Source: Nitrospirillum iridis
GTDB lineage: Bacteria; Pseudomonadota; Alphaproteobacteria; Azospirillales; Azospirillaceae
Assembly (NCBI RefSeq): GCF_014205765.1
Contig: NZ_JACIIZ010000005.1
Location: forward strand, 1 to 64,000
Direction: 5' to 3'
DNA: 64,000 bases
In this document: piece after piece, positions 45,100-54,672 of the stretch
How positions within the stretch are numbered: the first letter of the stretch is position 1
Layout: the number at the start of each line of letters is the position of its first letter
Translations under genes and position numbers: made by a program
Notes under the pieces: generated by a model
Told to the model about the DNA's origin: nothing
The model's input: only the letters and a program-made list of their open reading frames with translations
Databases searched by the model: none

Positions 45100-45750
45100 A
45101 TGGGTATCCAATGGGTGGACAAGACCTTCGAACAGGCCATGGATGACCTGGTGAAGGACATGGGCGCGGGTGTGCGAACGGCCGTTCGCAGCGCCGCCAC
45201 CAGCCTGCATGACGAGTTGCGGCGGCAGGTGGACGCGGCGGGCCTGGGCGATGGGTTGGCGGCGGCATGGCAGGTATACCTCTATGGCGTCCATACAAGC
45301 CTGAACCCCGCCGCGTTGATCTATTCCAAAGCGACGCTGCTGCACGATGCCTTCAATACCTCTGTCACCATCACGGCACGAAACGCGCGGTGGTTGGTGA
45401 TCCCGCTGCCCGCCGCCACGGCCCTGGGCTTCCAACTACGGCCCCAGGGTAGGCGCGGGCGCCAACTGTCACCGCCGCTACCTGCGAAGTGGTCCAACGT
45501 GGATGCCGCGCAAGCCAAATGGGGCGCGTTGGAATTCAGGCCGTTGCACGGTGGCAATAAGGCGCTGCTTGTGGCGCCAGCTTCCCAAGCCGGTGGCCGC
45601 TCCCCGGGTAGCGCGGCCCGCAAGGGTGTTCCCGTCTTCCTCCTGTTGCGCAATGTGAAGTTGGGAAAGCGCCTGGATGTTGAAGGCGCGCTCGCCCATG
45701 CGCGGGAGCAGCTTTATAGCGCCGTCATGGCGTCCCTGCCGAGCGCCTGA
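45100..45750 (+). CDS. Tail protein preceding the tape measure (DUF6441-like)
   Basis: 216 residues from ATG 45100, with GGAGG 5 bases upstream. MGIQWVDKTFEQAMDDLVKD, then SLHDELRRQVDAAGLGDGLA and LIYSKATLLHDAFNTSVTIT are typical of phage proteins located just before the tape measure gene in this tail type. VPVFLLLRNVKLGKRLDVEG near the end is also characteristic. Probably a minor tail or tail-tip component. Palindrome copy 10 is near its start. Confidence 0.7.
   Translation: MGIQWVDKTFEQAMDDLVKDMGAGVRTAVRSAATSLHDELRRQVDAAGLGDGLAAAWQVYLYGVHTSLNPAALIYSKATLLHDAFNTSVTITARNARWLVIPLPAATALGFQLRPQGRRGRQLSPPLPAKWSNVDAAQAKWGALEFRPLHGGNKALLVAPASQAGGRSPGSAARKGVPVFLLLRNVKLGKRLDVEGALAHAREQLYSAVMASLPSA
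45174..45189. promoter_or_regulatory. Dispersed palindrome copy 10 (spacing variant)
   Basis: GCGAACGGCCGTTCGC, perfect 16-bp palindrome with a 4-base centre (CGAAC-N4-GTTCG) instead of 3; this is exactly the Bacillus-type LexA spacing. Confidence 0.6.
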
Positions 45751-45752
45751 TC

Positions 45753-48700
45753 ATGGCGGACCGTACCCTCGCCATCCGGCTGTCACTTGATGGCATGACC
45801 GATTTCCGCGACCAGATGAAAGCTGCTGGACTGGAGGGGACTAGCGCCTTCAACACGATCAATGCGGCAATCGACGGTACTGGCCGAGGTGTCGAGCGCC
45901 TTGTGGTCCGGCTGGACCCGACAATTCGCGCCACAACAAGCCTATCGGATGCCGCCGGCAAGCTGGCGTCGGCGCAGGCCTATCTGTCCACGGAAATGGC
46001 CAAGGGGGGCGACGCGGCCGAACGGACGGCCGCCAGCCTGAAGGTGGTGCAGTCCGCATCCGCCCAGGTCGCGGAAATTCAGGCCGCGTTGGCGGCCAAG
46101 ACGATTTCCGCGACCGAGGCGACGCAGCAGCTGCGCCAAGTCATGAGTGGCACGGCGAATGACAGCGCGAAGGCGGCTGCGTCATTCAATGCCCTGAAGG
46201 CTAGCCTGGACCCCGCCTACGCCGCGACGCAAAAGCTGACGGAGGGCAGGAAGACACTGGATGCGGCCTTGGCGTCCGGCCTGACCACCGAAGCCGAGCA
46301 TGCCGCCCTGTTGCAGAAGATGGGGGACGGCGCGCGGTTCGGCGCGACGCAGACGGCCATCCTGCAATCCGGCGTCATCAATACCTTTCAGTCCATCGCC
46401 TCCGGCCTGCCGGTGGGGCAGACGCTGCTGACGCAAACGGTGCAGACGGCCCCCGCCCTGGCGGGGATGGGCGTGGCGGCCCTGGCGGCGGCCGCGCCGT
46501 TCATCGTGTTGGGGGCCGCCGTGGCCGCGATGGTGGTCGCCCACGTCCAGGCCAATGCGGAGCTTAAGGAAACCAATCGCGTCCTGGCCCTGGCGGGCGG
46601 TGCCGCCGGGGTGACGTCGTCGCAGTTCTATGAACTGGCGGATCAGGCCGCGCAGTCTGGTCAAATCACGCGGGCGTCCGCCCTGGCCTTGCAGCAGACC
46701 TATGCGGCGACCGGCAAGATCGGCGGCGACATGCTGTCCAAACTGGCGGCGGAAACCAAGGCCTGGGCAACCCTGACGGCGCAGTCGACGGAGGATGCGT
46801 CCAAGCAACTGGCGGGATATTTCAGCGACCCCAGCTCTGCCGCGACACAGTTGGCGAAGTCCTTGAACCTGTTGAGCCTGCAACAGGTTCAGACCATCCA
46901 AAGCATGGACAGGACGGGCAACAGCGCGGGGGCGCAGGCGGCCCTGTTCGCGGCCATCAAGGACAGGGCGGACCAGGCCAAGGAAAGCCTGGGCTACTTC
47001 GGCCAGGCCCTGAACAACATCGCCGACAATTGGGAGCGGATTAAGCATTGGGGTGCGCCGGACGCCCTGCCCCCTGTGCAGCGCCTGGCCGACGTGACGG
47101 CGCAGTATGACGCGGTGCTGAAAGAGCTGCGCGAAGACCAGGCCAAGGCCGCGACCGACGACGACTATGTCGGCGCCGTGGTGGCGGATCAGCAGAAACT
47201 GGCGGCCCTGGTGCGCCAAGCCGAAGACTTGCGCCGCAGCATCGCCAGCCAGACGCGGCAGGCGTCTGCCGGTGCCGACCAAACGGCGGCGAATGACCTG
47301 GGTGCCAAGGTCATGCCCATCGTCAACGCGCTGCCCGATGCGCAAATCAAGGGGCTGAATGCCGACATCCTGGCCCTGTCGCGGGCCTTCCTGACGATTG
47401 ATCCCGCGACGGGCAAGAGCGTCATCTCCGCCACCCAATATGCGCAAGCCGTGCAAGCGGCTCGGGCTCAAATTGAAGGCTTGCAGCAGCCCTATCAGAA
47501 GTGGCTGGACCAGCAGCGTATCGAACAGCAGGTACTGGCGGCGGACCCGGCCTTGCGGGACCAGTTGCGCGCCCGGTTGCAGGCGGAATATGCGGCCCGG
47601 ACGGTCAATGCCTCCGCCATCGAAAAGGGTGCGATGGCCGCGGGCGCGGAGGCGTCTGTGGTCCGCGCCCGCGATGACGCCTATCTGCGAAGCGCGGCGG
47701 CGGCCAGTGCGTCCACCGCCGCCACCCTGACCGTGGCGGATGCCTACGGCGTGTCCGCCGAAGCGGGGTTGCGGGCCGCCGAAGCGGCCAAGGTGCAGGA
47801 CCAGGCGCGAACCGATCTGACGGTGCGAACCCATCAGCAAGAGGTGGTGGAGCGGAACCTGGCGGCGGCCTCCGCCGCGTCCTACGCCGCGCTGGCGCAG
47901 CAGGTGCAGCAGCTGGACGTGGCGACGCAACAGCAAGACGCCCTGGCGGCGGCTTCGGCGAAGGGCGCCCAGGCCCTGGCGGACCAGACCATCGCCAACC
48001 AAGCGGCGGTGATGGTGCAAAAGGCCATCAACGACGCCAAGGCGGCAGGCATCACCCTGACGCAGCAGGAAATCGAGGTGAAGCGCCAGGAAATCGAGGT
48101 GGACCTTAAGCGGCAGGCCTTGGATCAGCAGCGTATCGCCGCCGACAACGAATTGCGCTCCGCCAACGACAACATCACCTACCTGCAAGCCGAAATCGAC
48201 ACGCTGGGCATGGATAGCCAAGCCCGCGCCGTCCTGCTGGCTCAGATGAAGGCTGAGCAGCAGCTGCGAGCGAACAATCTGGCGCTCTATTCGTCGGAGG
48301 ACGCGGCCGATAAGGAAAAGGTGCGCAGCCTCATCGACGCCGCCGGCAAGACGGCGGCCCTGACGGCGGAAAACGAGCGGCTTACCGCTGCCTATCAGAC
48401 GTTCAGCGACTTGGGGACCAGCACGTTTGACGCGATGATCCAAAAGGTGGTGTCCGCTTCCGATGCCACGGCCACATGGAAGGACATGTTCCGAGGCCTG
48501 GTGGCGGAGATCGAAACGGCGGGCATCAAGCTGGCCGTGTTGAACCCGCTGAAGAACTGGCTGTCGGGTGACAACAAACTGCCCACTCTCAGTGACCTGA
48601 CCAAGGTTGCCGGGAATGCGCAGGGTGCAGCCGGAAGCGGTTCGTCCAGCGGCGCGGCGAACGATAACCCGCTGGCCATCAACACCGGAACCGGCCTGTT

Positions 48701-51700
48701 GAAATACCTGGACATCGGCGGTTCGTCCAGCGGTGGGACTGGGGCCGCCGCCGGCTCCGCCGCGCAGTCGGGGGGCTGGCTGTCCGGACTTGGGTCCGTC
48801 AATTGGGCGGGAACGCTGGGCATCGCGGGTGCGTCCGCCGCGGTCGCCAGCACGCTGGGCAACTTGTTCGGCCAGTCGGATATCCAGCAGCGCAACAGCA
48901 GCATCTTCGGCGCCTTCCTGGGCGGCATCCCCGGCGCAATCCTGGGATCGATCTTCGGGCCCAGCAAAAGTGTCGGGCCGGTGGGCCAAATCGGGATCAC
49001 ACAGGGCGGCTTGGGTGCCGGCCAGGTGGTGGGCCTGGGGCCGGTGGGCGTGGACAACGGCCAAAGCCGAAGCGATGCGACGGCCTATGGCAAGAGCGCC
49101 ATTTCCGCCATCAATAGCGCGGCGCAGACGGCGGGCGTTTCAAATCTGGTGTTGTCCCAGAACAGCGGATTTTTAAACGGCAACTATATAGAAACGATCA
49201 ATGGGACGATCAATACGTTCGTAAACGGCGTGAAGAAGTCGTTCACGGACGGTGACGCGGCCATCGCCGACTTCGCGAAGCGCCTCTTGCAGGATGACCA
49301 TTCGGGCGCGCTGAGCGCCGATGTGAAAACGGCCCTGGCCAACACCAAGGCGACCACGTCGGCGGAGCTGAACAGCGATATCGCCTTCGCCAAGAGCTTT
49401 CGCGACACGCTGTCCAGCTATTCCCAGGGCTTGGCGGCGGCGGACGATGTGCAGTTGCAGGCCAAGGCCAGCATCGTCAGCACGATCCAAAGCCTACAGG
49501 ATTTCAAGAAGACCACGGCCGATCTCGGGCTGGACACCGCCGCCGCCAACACCGCAGCCAGCGATTACCTGAAAAGCCTGCTGGGCATCACCCCCGCCGC
49601 CGCCACGCTGGACGCCACGCAACAGGCCGTCGCGAAGATAGACGGCGCGGTCCAGGGCGCCATCCCCTATCTGGCCGAATTCGGCATCAGCATCGATGAC
49701 GTGACGGCGGCGGCCAAGAACGCCAAGGCCACGCTGTTGAGCGACTACATGGCCAAGCTGAACGATGCCTTCCTGCAAGCGGGCGACGCGGCGGAACAGG
49801 CGGCCTACGCGGAACAGCAGCTGGTGGCCCAACGCGCCACGGCCATCACCGACATCAAGGCCCTGGGCGGCTCAGAGGCCGATGTGGCCACGGCCAACAC
49901 GGTCTATGCCCGGCTGATGCAGAACGTGGTGGACCAGGCGCAGCTGTCGGGCGACGCGTTCAATGAGTTGCTGTCGCTGATGCCCGACCTGACGGGCCAA
50001 ATCCACGCCTACAGCGCGGCGGTCGCCGACGCCACGGACACGACAGCCGCCGCCACGGCGGCGGCCAACCTGGCGGCGGCCAACCGGGCGGCGGCGCAGG
50101 CCAAGGGCCAGGTCACCTATCTCAACGCCACCGGCGGCACGGTCACCGGGGCGCAGGACCTGACGGCCAGCCTGTCGGGGGCAACCGACCTGTCGGCCAT
50201 CATCGCCACCATCGGCACGGACCTGGACAACATCACCGCCCTGGGCAAGGCGGGGGTGGACAGCACCGACGCCTATCGCGGTGCCTTCGACAGGCTCAAC
50301 GCCGCGCTCACCGCCGGTACCATCGCGCCGGCCGACTACACCACCGCCTTGGGGGTACTGACTAGCCGGTTCCAGACGGCGCAGCAGTCGGTGTCCAGCC
50401 TGGCCGCGACGGCGTCGCAACTGACATCCGCCGGGGCCAGTGTCCAGGCCTATATCGACAAGGCCAAGTCGGGGGGTGTCACCAGCTATCTCAGCCCAAC
50501 GGATCAGCTGTCCAACGCCCGGGACGCCTTTAATCGCCAGCTGGCGCTTGCCCAGGCCAACGACAGCACGGCCCTGGGGGGCATCACTCAATACGCGGAT
50601 ACCTATCTCAGCGCCCTGACCAAAACGCAGGGGTCAGGCACCGACACCACGGCCACCATAAACGCGGTGCTGGCGCAATTGTCGGCCCTGCCGGCCACGC
50701 AGTCCTTCAACGATAAAAACCTGGCCCTGTTGGGCCAAATCGCGGCCAACACCAACAACGCCGCGGCGTCCCTGGCGCGCGCGGACGCCAACGGCGACAA
50801 GGTGATAACCTGGGCGGAATTCCAGAGTTGGGGCACCGGCAATACGGCGTCGCTGAAGGCGATCGGCGCCCTGCTGAACCTGCCCGGCGGCGGCGATCTG
50901 GCCAGCATTTTCGCGGCCATCGACACCAATGGCGATGGCACCATCAGCCAGCTGGAAAGCACCCGCGTCAGCCTGCTGTCCGCCCTGACGGGCCTGCCCA
51001 GCCCCACCGCCCTACAGGTGGGTGGTGCCCTGGCGCCCTATTTCGGCGCCCTGACATCGAGTACCAATGGCCGCCTGGACCTGGCCACATTTACCGCCGT
51101 CATGTCCGGCAAGGCCGACAACGGCACCCTGCAATATTGGTTCGGGCAGCTGGACAGCAACGGCGATGGCGCCATCAGCCAGCTGGAGGTCACCCGGGCG
51201 CAGCTGCTGGACGGCCTGTCCGGCATCGCCACGCCCACCGCCCTACAGGTGGGCGGCGCCCTGGCGCCTTATTTCCAGCAGCTGGCGGCCATCGGCAACG
51301 GCCGCCTTGATCTGCCCACGTTTACCGCCGTCATGGCCGGCAAGGCCGACAACGGCACCCTGTCCTACTGGTTTGCGCAGCTGGACAATAATGGCGACGG
51401 CGCCATCAGCCAGCTGGAGGTCACCCGGGCGCAGTTGCTGTCCGGCCTGTCCGGCATCGCCAGCCCGACGGCGCAACAGGTAGGCGGCGCCCTCAAGCCT
51501 TATTTCGATGATTTAACAGCCAGCACGAATGGCCTGCTCAGCCAGGCGACGTTCAAAAGCGTGCTGTCGGGCAAAGCCGACGACAGCACGTTGACCACGT
51601 GGTTCAAGCAGCTGGACGCAAATGGCGATGGCCAGCTGTCAAAATTGGAGACATTGAATTCCAGTACGGGCGACGTCACGAGCGCGGTCGGCGACCTCGC

Positions 51701-52280
51701 GGGGAGCGGTGCCAACGGCACGTTGGCAGACATCGCCGTGATCATCGCCACCGGCTTCAAGATCGTGAAAGACACGATCGATGCGACCAACATCCTGATC
51801 TACAACGCGGATGTGTGGCAGCGGGCGAAATGGGGCGATGAGTGGCCACGGCTGGACGGTTTGCGCGACGTCCTGGACGCCATCAACGTCTATTCCGGGA
51901 AGGTCACCTGGAATACAGCGCAGACGGCCGCAAAATTGGGCGGCACACCCGCCTATGCCACCGGCACGGACTATCACCCCGGCGGCCTGGCCATCGTGGG
52001 CGAGCGTGGGCCGGAGGTGGCATGGCTGCCCACCGGCACCAGGGTGTGGCCCAACGGTTCGGCCCCCTCGTTCGGCGGCGGCTCGGTCAATACCGCAGGC
52101 GTCGAGGCGCGGTTGGATACGATCATCCGTCAGAACAACCAGTTACTGGCGCAAATCCGCGCGGGCGGCTTGGCCAGTGTCGGCGGCTTGGGGAGGGTGG
52201 AAACGGCGATCAAGTCCACCGCGAACGCCGTTCGCGGTCCAGTTGGCGGCCTCACCACCATACAGCGGCGGGCGGGCTGA
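45753..52280 (+). CDS. Tape measure protein with C-terminal EF-hand repeats
   Basis: 2175 residues, the longest gene of the phage. Long Ala/Gln-rich coiled coils alternate with a hydrophobic segment (about 232-265, LAGMGVAALAAAAPFIVLGA) and a second one near 1010-1060. Residues 1678-1970 contain five canonical calcium loops (DANGDKVITWAEF, DTNGDGTISQLE, DSNGDGAISQLE, DNNGDGAISQLE, DANGDGQLSKLE), the last four at exact 77-residue spacing. The end (GERGPEVAWLPTGTRVWPNG) is the usual tape-measure C-terminal motif. It sets tail length and helps DNA enter the cell. Confidence 0.95.
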   Translation: MADRTLAIRLSLDGMTDFRDQMKAAGLEGTSAFNTINAAIDGTGRGVERLVVRLDPTIRATTSLSDAAGKLASAQAYLSTEMAKGGDAAERTAASLKVVQSASAQVAEIQAALAAKTISATEATQQLRQVMSGTANDSAKAAASFNALKASLDPAYAATQKLTEGRKTLDAALASGLTTEAEHAALLQKMGDGARFGATQTAILQSGVINTFQSIASGLPVGQTLLTQTVQTAPALAGMGVAALAAAAPFIVLGAAVAAMVVAHVQANAELKETNRVLALAGGAAGVTSSQFYELADQAAQSGQITRASALALQQTYAATGKIGGDMLSKLAAETKAWATLTAQSTEDASKQLAGYFSDPSSAATQLAKSLNLLSLQQVQTIQSMDRTGNSAGAQAALFAAIKDRADQAKESLGYFGQALNNIADNWERIKHWGAPDALPPVQRLADVTAQYDAVLKELREDQAKAATDDDYVGAVVADQQKLAALVRQAEDLRRSIASQTRQASAGADQTAANDLGAKVMPIVNALPDAQIKGLNADILALSRAFLTIDPATGKSVISATQYAQAVQAARAQIEGLQQPYQKWLDQQRIEQQVLAADPALRDQLRARLQAEYAARTVNASAIEKGAMAAGAEASVVRARDDAYLRSAAAASASTAATLTVADAYGVSAEAGLRAAEAAKVQDQARTDLTVRTHQQEVVERNLAAASAASYAALAQQVQQLDVATQQQDALAAASAKGAQALADQTIANQAAVMVQKAINDAKAAGITLTQQEIEVKRQEIEVDLKRQALDQQRIAADNELRSANDNITYLQAEIDTLGMDSQARAVLLAQMKAEQQLRANNLALYSSEDAADKEKVRSLIDAAGKTAALTAENERLTAAYQTFSDLGTSTFDAMIQKVVSASDATATWKDMFRGLVAEIETAGIKLAVLNPLKNWLSGDNKLPTLSDLTKVAGNAQGAAGSGSSSGAANDNPLAINTGTGLLKYLDIGGSSSGGTGAAAGSAAQSGGWLSGLGSVNWAGTLGIAGASAAVASTLGNLFGQSDIQQRNSSIFGAFLGGIPGAILGSIFGPSKSVGPVGQIGITQGGLGAGQVVGLGPVGVDNGQSRSDATAYGKSAISAINSAAQTAGVSNLVLSQNSGFLNGNYIETINGTINTFVNGVKKSFTDGDAAIADFAKRLLQDDHSGALSADVKTALANTKATTSAELNSDIAFAKSFRDTLSSYSQGLAAADDVQLQAKASIVSTIQSLQDFKKTTADLGLDTAAANTAASDYLKSLLGITPAAATLDATQQAVAKIDGAVQGAIPYLAEFGISIDDVTAAAKNAKATLLSDYMAKLNDAFLQAGDAAEQAAYAEQQLVAQRATAITDIKALGGSEADVATANTVYARLMQNVVDQAQLSGDAFNELLSLMPDLTGQIHAYSAAVADATDTTAAATAAANLAAANRAAAQAKGQVTYLNATGGTVTGAQDLTASLSGATDLSAIIATIGTDLDNITALGKAGVDSTDAYRGAFDRLNAALTAGTIAPADYTTALGVLTSRFQTAQQSVSSLAATASQLTSAGASVQAYIDKAKSGGVTSYLSPTDQLSNARDAFNRQLALAQANDSTALGGITQYADTYLSALTKTQGSGTDTTATINAVLAQLSALPATQSFNDKNLALLGQIAANTNNAAASLARADANGDKVITWAEFQSWGTGNTASLKAIGALLNLPGGGDLASIFAAIDTNGDGTISQLESTRVSLLSALTGLPSPTALQVGGALAPYFGALTSSTNGRLDLATFTAVMSGKADNGTLQYWFGQLDSNGDGAISQLEVTRAQLLDGLSGIATPTALQVGGALAPYFQQLAAIGNGRLDLPTFTAVMAGKADNGTLSYWFAQLDNNGDGAISQLEVTRAQLLSGLSGIASPTAQQVGGALKPYFDDLTASTNGLLSQATFKSVLSGKADDSTLTTWFKQLDANGDGQLSKLETLNSSTGDVTSAVGDLAGSGANGTLADIAVIIATGFKIVKDTIDATNILIYNADVWQRAKWGDEWPRLDGLRDVLDAINVYSGKVTWNTAQTAAKLGGTPAYATGTDYHPGGLAIVGERGPEVAWLPTGTRVWPNGSAPSFGGGSVNTAGVEARLDTIIRQNNQLLAQIRAGGLASVGGLGRVETAIKSTANAVRGPVGGLTTIQRRAG
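50784..51650 (+). repeat. Tandem EF-hand repeat region in the tape measure gene
   Basis: Calcium-loop codons begin at 50784, 50922, 51153, 51384 and 51615; the last three intervals are exactly 231 bp. Between loops each unit has a second, degenerate loop (NGRLDLATF or NGRLDLPTF). Confidence 0.9.
52218..52238. promoter_or_regulatory. Dispersed palindrome copy 11 (longest)
   Basis: A perfect 21-bp palindrome containing CGCGAACGCCGTTCGCG, about 41 bp before the next gene start. Confidence 0.75.
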
Positions 52281-53809
52281 TGCCGTACCTGGCGGATTTC
52301 TACCCCTACCGGGTGTCGGCGGGGGCTGAGGTGCTGTTGCCGTTCAGTGACGTGGGTTTCGTGACGGGGCCCGGCGACAGCCCGCCTAACACCCTGTATG
52401 AGCGCGCCATTGATGTGCCTCTAACGGAAACCCGGTCACTGACCAGCGGCGACACGGTCGGGGGCTATTCCTCCCCCTCCGGCGGCACCATCACCATCAC
52501 CAACATGGATGGATCCCGTAACGCCATCGTGGGGCCGGACTACCGCTGGTCCGGCCGGCGCTTCGTCCTGTACTACACCGACAAGGACAGCCCCACGCTG
52601 GCGGATTTCCAGGTGGCGCGGACAGGGGTGGTTGATCAGGTCATCGGCGGCACCACCATCACCATCCGCATCCTCGACCGCAGCGCGCGGTTTGACGTGC
52701 CCGCCACCACCGGCACCTTCGCCGGCACGGGCGGTATCGAGGGCACGGCGGAAATGGCGGGGCGCGGCCTACCGTGGGCCTACGGGGATGTGGTGCAGGT
52801 GTCTCCGGTGTCCCTGGGCGCCCTGCTGATCTACATGGTTGATAAGCGCGGGTTCACCGCCCTGGTGTGGGTCAAGGATGGCGGCAAGGTTCTGCCCAGC
52901 GCCGGGCCCGACGTCGCCACCTACGCCGCTTTGGCGGCACTCAGCATGTCCGGATATGACTACGCCACCTGCAAGGCGTTGGGGCTGATCCGGCTCGCGA
53001 CCGATACAGCCTCGACGCTTATCGTCCGCGTCCAGGGCATCACCGTCAGTGGCACCTATGTGACGTCGTTCCCGGATATCGTCCGTCACATCGTCACCAC
53101 CATGGGCGACATGACCTCCGGCGACATCAACGCCGCCTCCCTCGCCGCATTCGCGGCGCTGCCGGGTGGGTCCGCCGCGCTGGCGTACTACCATGACGGG
53201 GCGTCCGATGTGACCATCCGCCAAGTGGTGGATGAGCTGGCGTCCGACGTCGGCGCCTGCTGGGGCTTCGACCTGCTGGACCAACTGTACATGGTGCGTT
53301 TCGACGCGCCGGCCGATACCCCGGACTACACGGTGACCGACCGCGACTATACGGAGCTGGTGCCGCAGGAGGTGCCGCGGCGCCTGCGCAATTGCACCCT
53401 GGGCTATGAATGGCATTACACGGTGCTGGACGACAGCAGCATCCTGCCCGGCGCCGGCACCGTGCCGGAGGCCGACAAGCCCGGTTTGAAAGCCCAATGC
53501 CTGTGGGCGCCCACCGCGACCAATGCCGACGTGGCGGCGCACGAACTGCTGTACAGCGACGTGAGGGTTCAAACCCATTTCGTGAATTCCGCCGATACGG
53601 AGTTCGAGGCCAACCGCCGGGCCGTGGTGTACGGCGACTGGTCTGCCGCCTACTCCCTCACTATGCCGCTGATCCCTGGCCTGTTGCCCGGCTGCACCGT
53701 CGCTATCGTCGACCCCGTGTGGGTGCCGGGCGGATCGCACAGCATCGTGGTCACCAGCGTACAGCCGGCGGGAAGTTCCAATCTCATGACCGTGACGGGG
53801 CGGGGCTGA
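52280..53809 (+). CDS. Tail tip protein (distal tail, beta-rich)
   Basis: 509 residues from ATG 52280, overlapping the tape measure stop by one base. Beta-rich: MPYLADFYPYRVSAGAEVLL, then TITITNMDGSRNAIVGPDYR and TTITIRILDRSARFDVPATT. The C-terminal half (AADFEFEANRR-like TEFEANRRAVVYGDWSAAYS, VTSVQPAGSSNLMTVTGRG) resembles baseplate hub or distal-tail proteins. It lies where siphophages encode the protein that closes the tail tube. Domain assignment is tentative. Confidence 0.65.
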   Translation: MPYLADFYPYRVSAGAEVLLPFSDVGFVTGPGDSPPNTLYERAIDVPLTETRSLTSGDTVGGYSSPSGGTITITNMDGSRNAIVGPDYRWSGRRFVLYYTDKDSPTLADFQVARTGVVDQVIGGTTITIRILDRSARFDVPATTGTFAGTGGIEGTAEMAGRGLPWAYGDVVQVSPVSLGALLIYMVDKRGFTALVWVKDGGKVLPSAGPDVATYAALAALSMSGYDYATCKALGLIRLATDTASTLIVRVQGITVSGTYVTSFPDIVRHIVTTMGDMTSGDINAASLAAFAALPGGSAALAYYHDGASDVTIRQVVDELASDVGACWGFDLLDQLYMVRFDAPADTPDYTVTDRDYTELVPQEVPRRLRNCTLGYEWHYTVLDDSSILPGAGTVPEADKPGLKAQCLWAPTATNADVAAHELLYSDVRVQTHFVNSADTEFEANRRAVVYGDWSAAYSLTMPLIPGLLPGCTVAIVDPVWVPGGSHSIVVTSVQPAGSSNLMTVTGRG

Positions 53810-54672
53810 TGGGTAACGTCGCCATTCTGTGGAAGCATGTATCCGACATAGGCGCCCTTACCGATGGCGGGGTCGCCGGTTGGGTGGAAAGTGGCGGGCT
53901 GAGCCTGCAAAACCTGCGGCTTCAGGACATCAAGAAGCCCGCCCGTTTCCTGAACATCGCCAGCCATGCCGCCCGGATGCAGGTGGACATGGGTAGCCTG
54001 CAGGCGGTGTCCAGCGTCGTGCTTGTCGCGCACAACGCATCCGCCGCCGCCACCCTGACCCTAACGCTGTCGAATACGCCAGATTTCAGCGCCCCGGTGG
54101 CGACCGCGACGGGCCCCATGTGGCTGCCCACGGCCGTGCCGGGCACCCTGCCGTGGGGCGTTTGGCCGTGGAGCGGCGTTGACCGGGCCGCATACCCCAC
54201 CACCTACACGGCTTATCTGCTGCTGTCGCAAACCTATTTCGCCCGCTACCTGCGGGTGGAGGTGACGGACCCCGCCAACCCGGATGGATATTTCCAGGCC
54301 GGGCGCCTGCTGGCGGGCGTCGCGTACCAGCCGCCGCGCAATTACAGCTATGGCCTGCACGTTAAGCCTGTGGACCCATCACAGACTTATGAAACCCCCG
54401 GCGGCGCCTTCGGCGCGGCATCCCGGCCCATGCGGCGGGAATTCGGGCTTCCTTTCGACTATCAGTCCAGGGAATTCGCCTGGGGCGTCCATCACGACAT
54501 GTGCATGCGGCTGGGCATCCGACGGGAGTTGTTCATCATCCTGAACCCGGATGAGGACGCGCCGTATCTGGCGCGGCAGATGTTCTATTGCCGGATGACT
54601 GACATGTCCGAGGTCACCAACACCCATCACAATTTGTGGGGCTTTTCCCCCACCTTTGCGGAGCTGATCTGA
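53809..54672 (+). CDS. Tail tip protein, unknown
   Basis: 287 residues, starting in a TGATG overlap. Begins MGNVAILWKHVSDIGALTDG. The middle (SNTPDFSAPVATATGPMWLP, then LLLSQTYFARYLRVEVTDPA) has the jelly-roll pattern of discoidin-like carbohydrate-binding domains. The end (SREFAWGVHHDMCMRLGIRR) is well structured. Located between two tail-tip genes, it may bind the cell surface. No firm family. Confidence 0.62.
   Translation: MGNVAILWKHVSDIGALTDGGVAGWVESGGLSLQNLRLQDIKKPARFLNIASHAARMQVDMGSLQAVSSVVLVAHNASAAATLTLTLSNTPDFSAPVATATGPMWLPTAVPGTLPWGVWPWSGVDRAAYPTTYTAYLLLSQTYFARYLRVEVTDPANPDGYFQAGRLLAGVAYQPPRNYSYGLHVKPVDPSQTYETPGGAFGAASRPMRREFGLPFDYQSREFAWGVHHDMCMRLGIRRELFIILNPDEDAPYLARQMFYCRMTDMSEVTNTHHNLWGFSPTFAELI

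Noticed and set aside
46182-49064. 960-codon minus-strand frame opposite the tape measure gene
   Set aside because: Arg/Gly/His-rich low-complexity product, typical antisense shadow of a GC-rich gene; the plus frame has clear family features.
52769-53740. 323-codon minus-strand frame opposite the tail tip gene
   Set aside because: His/Arg/Gly-rich shadow frame, no ribosome site.
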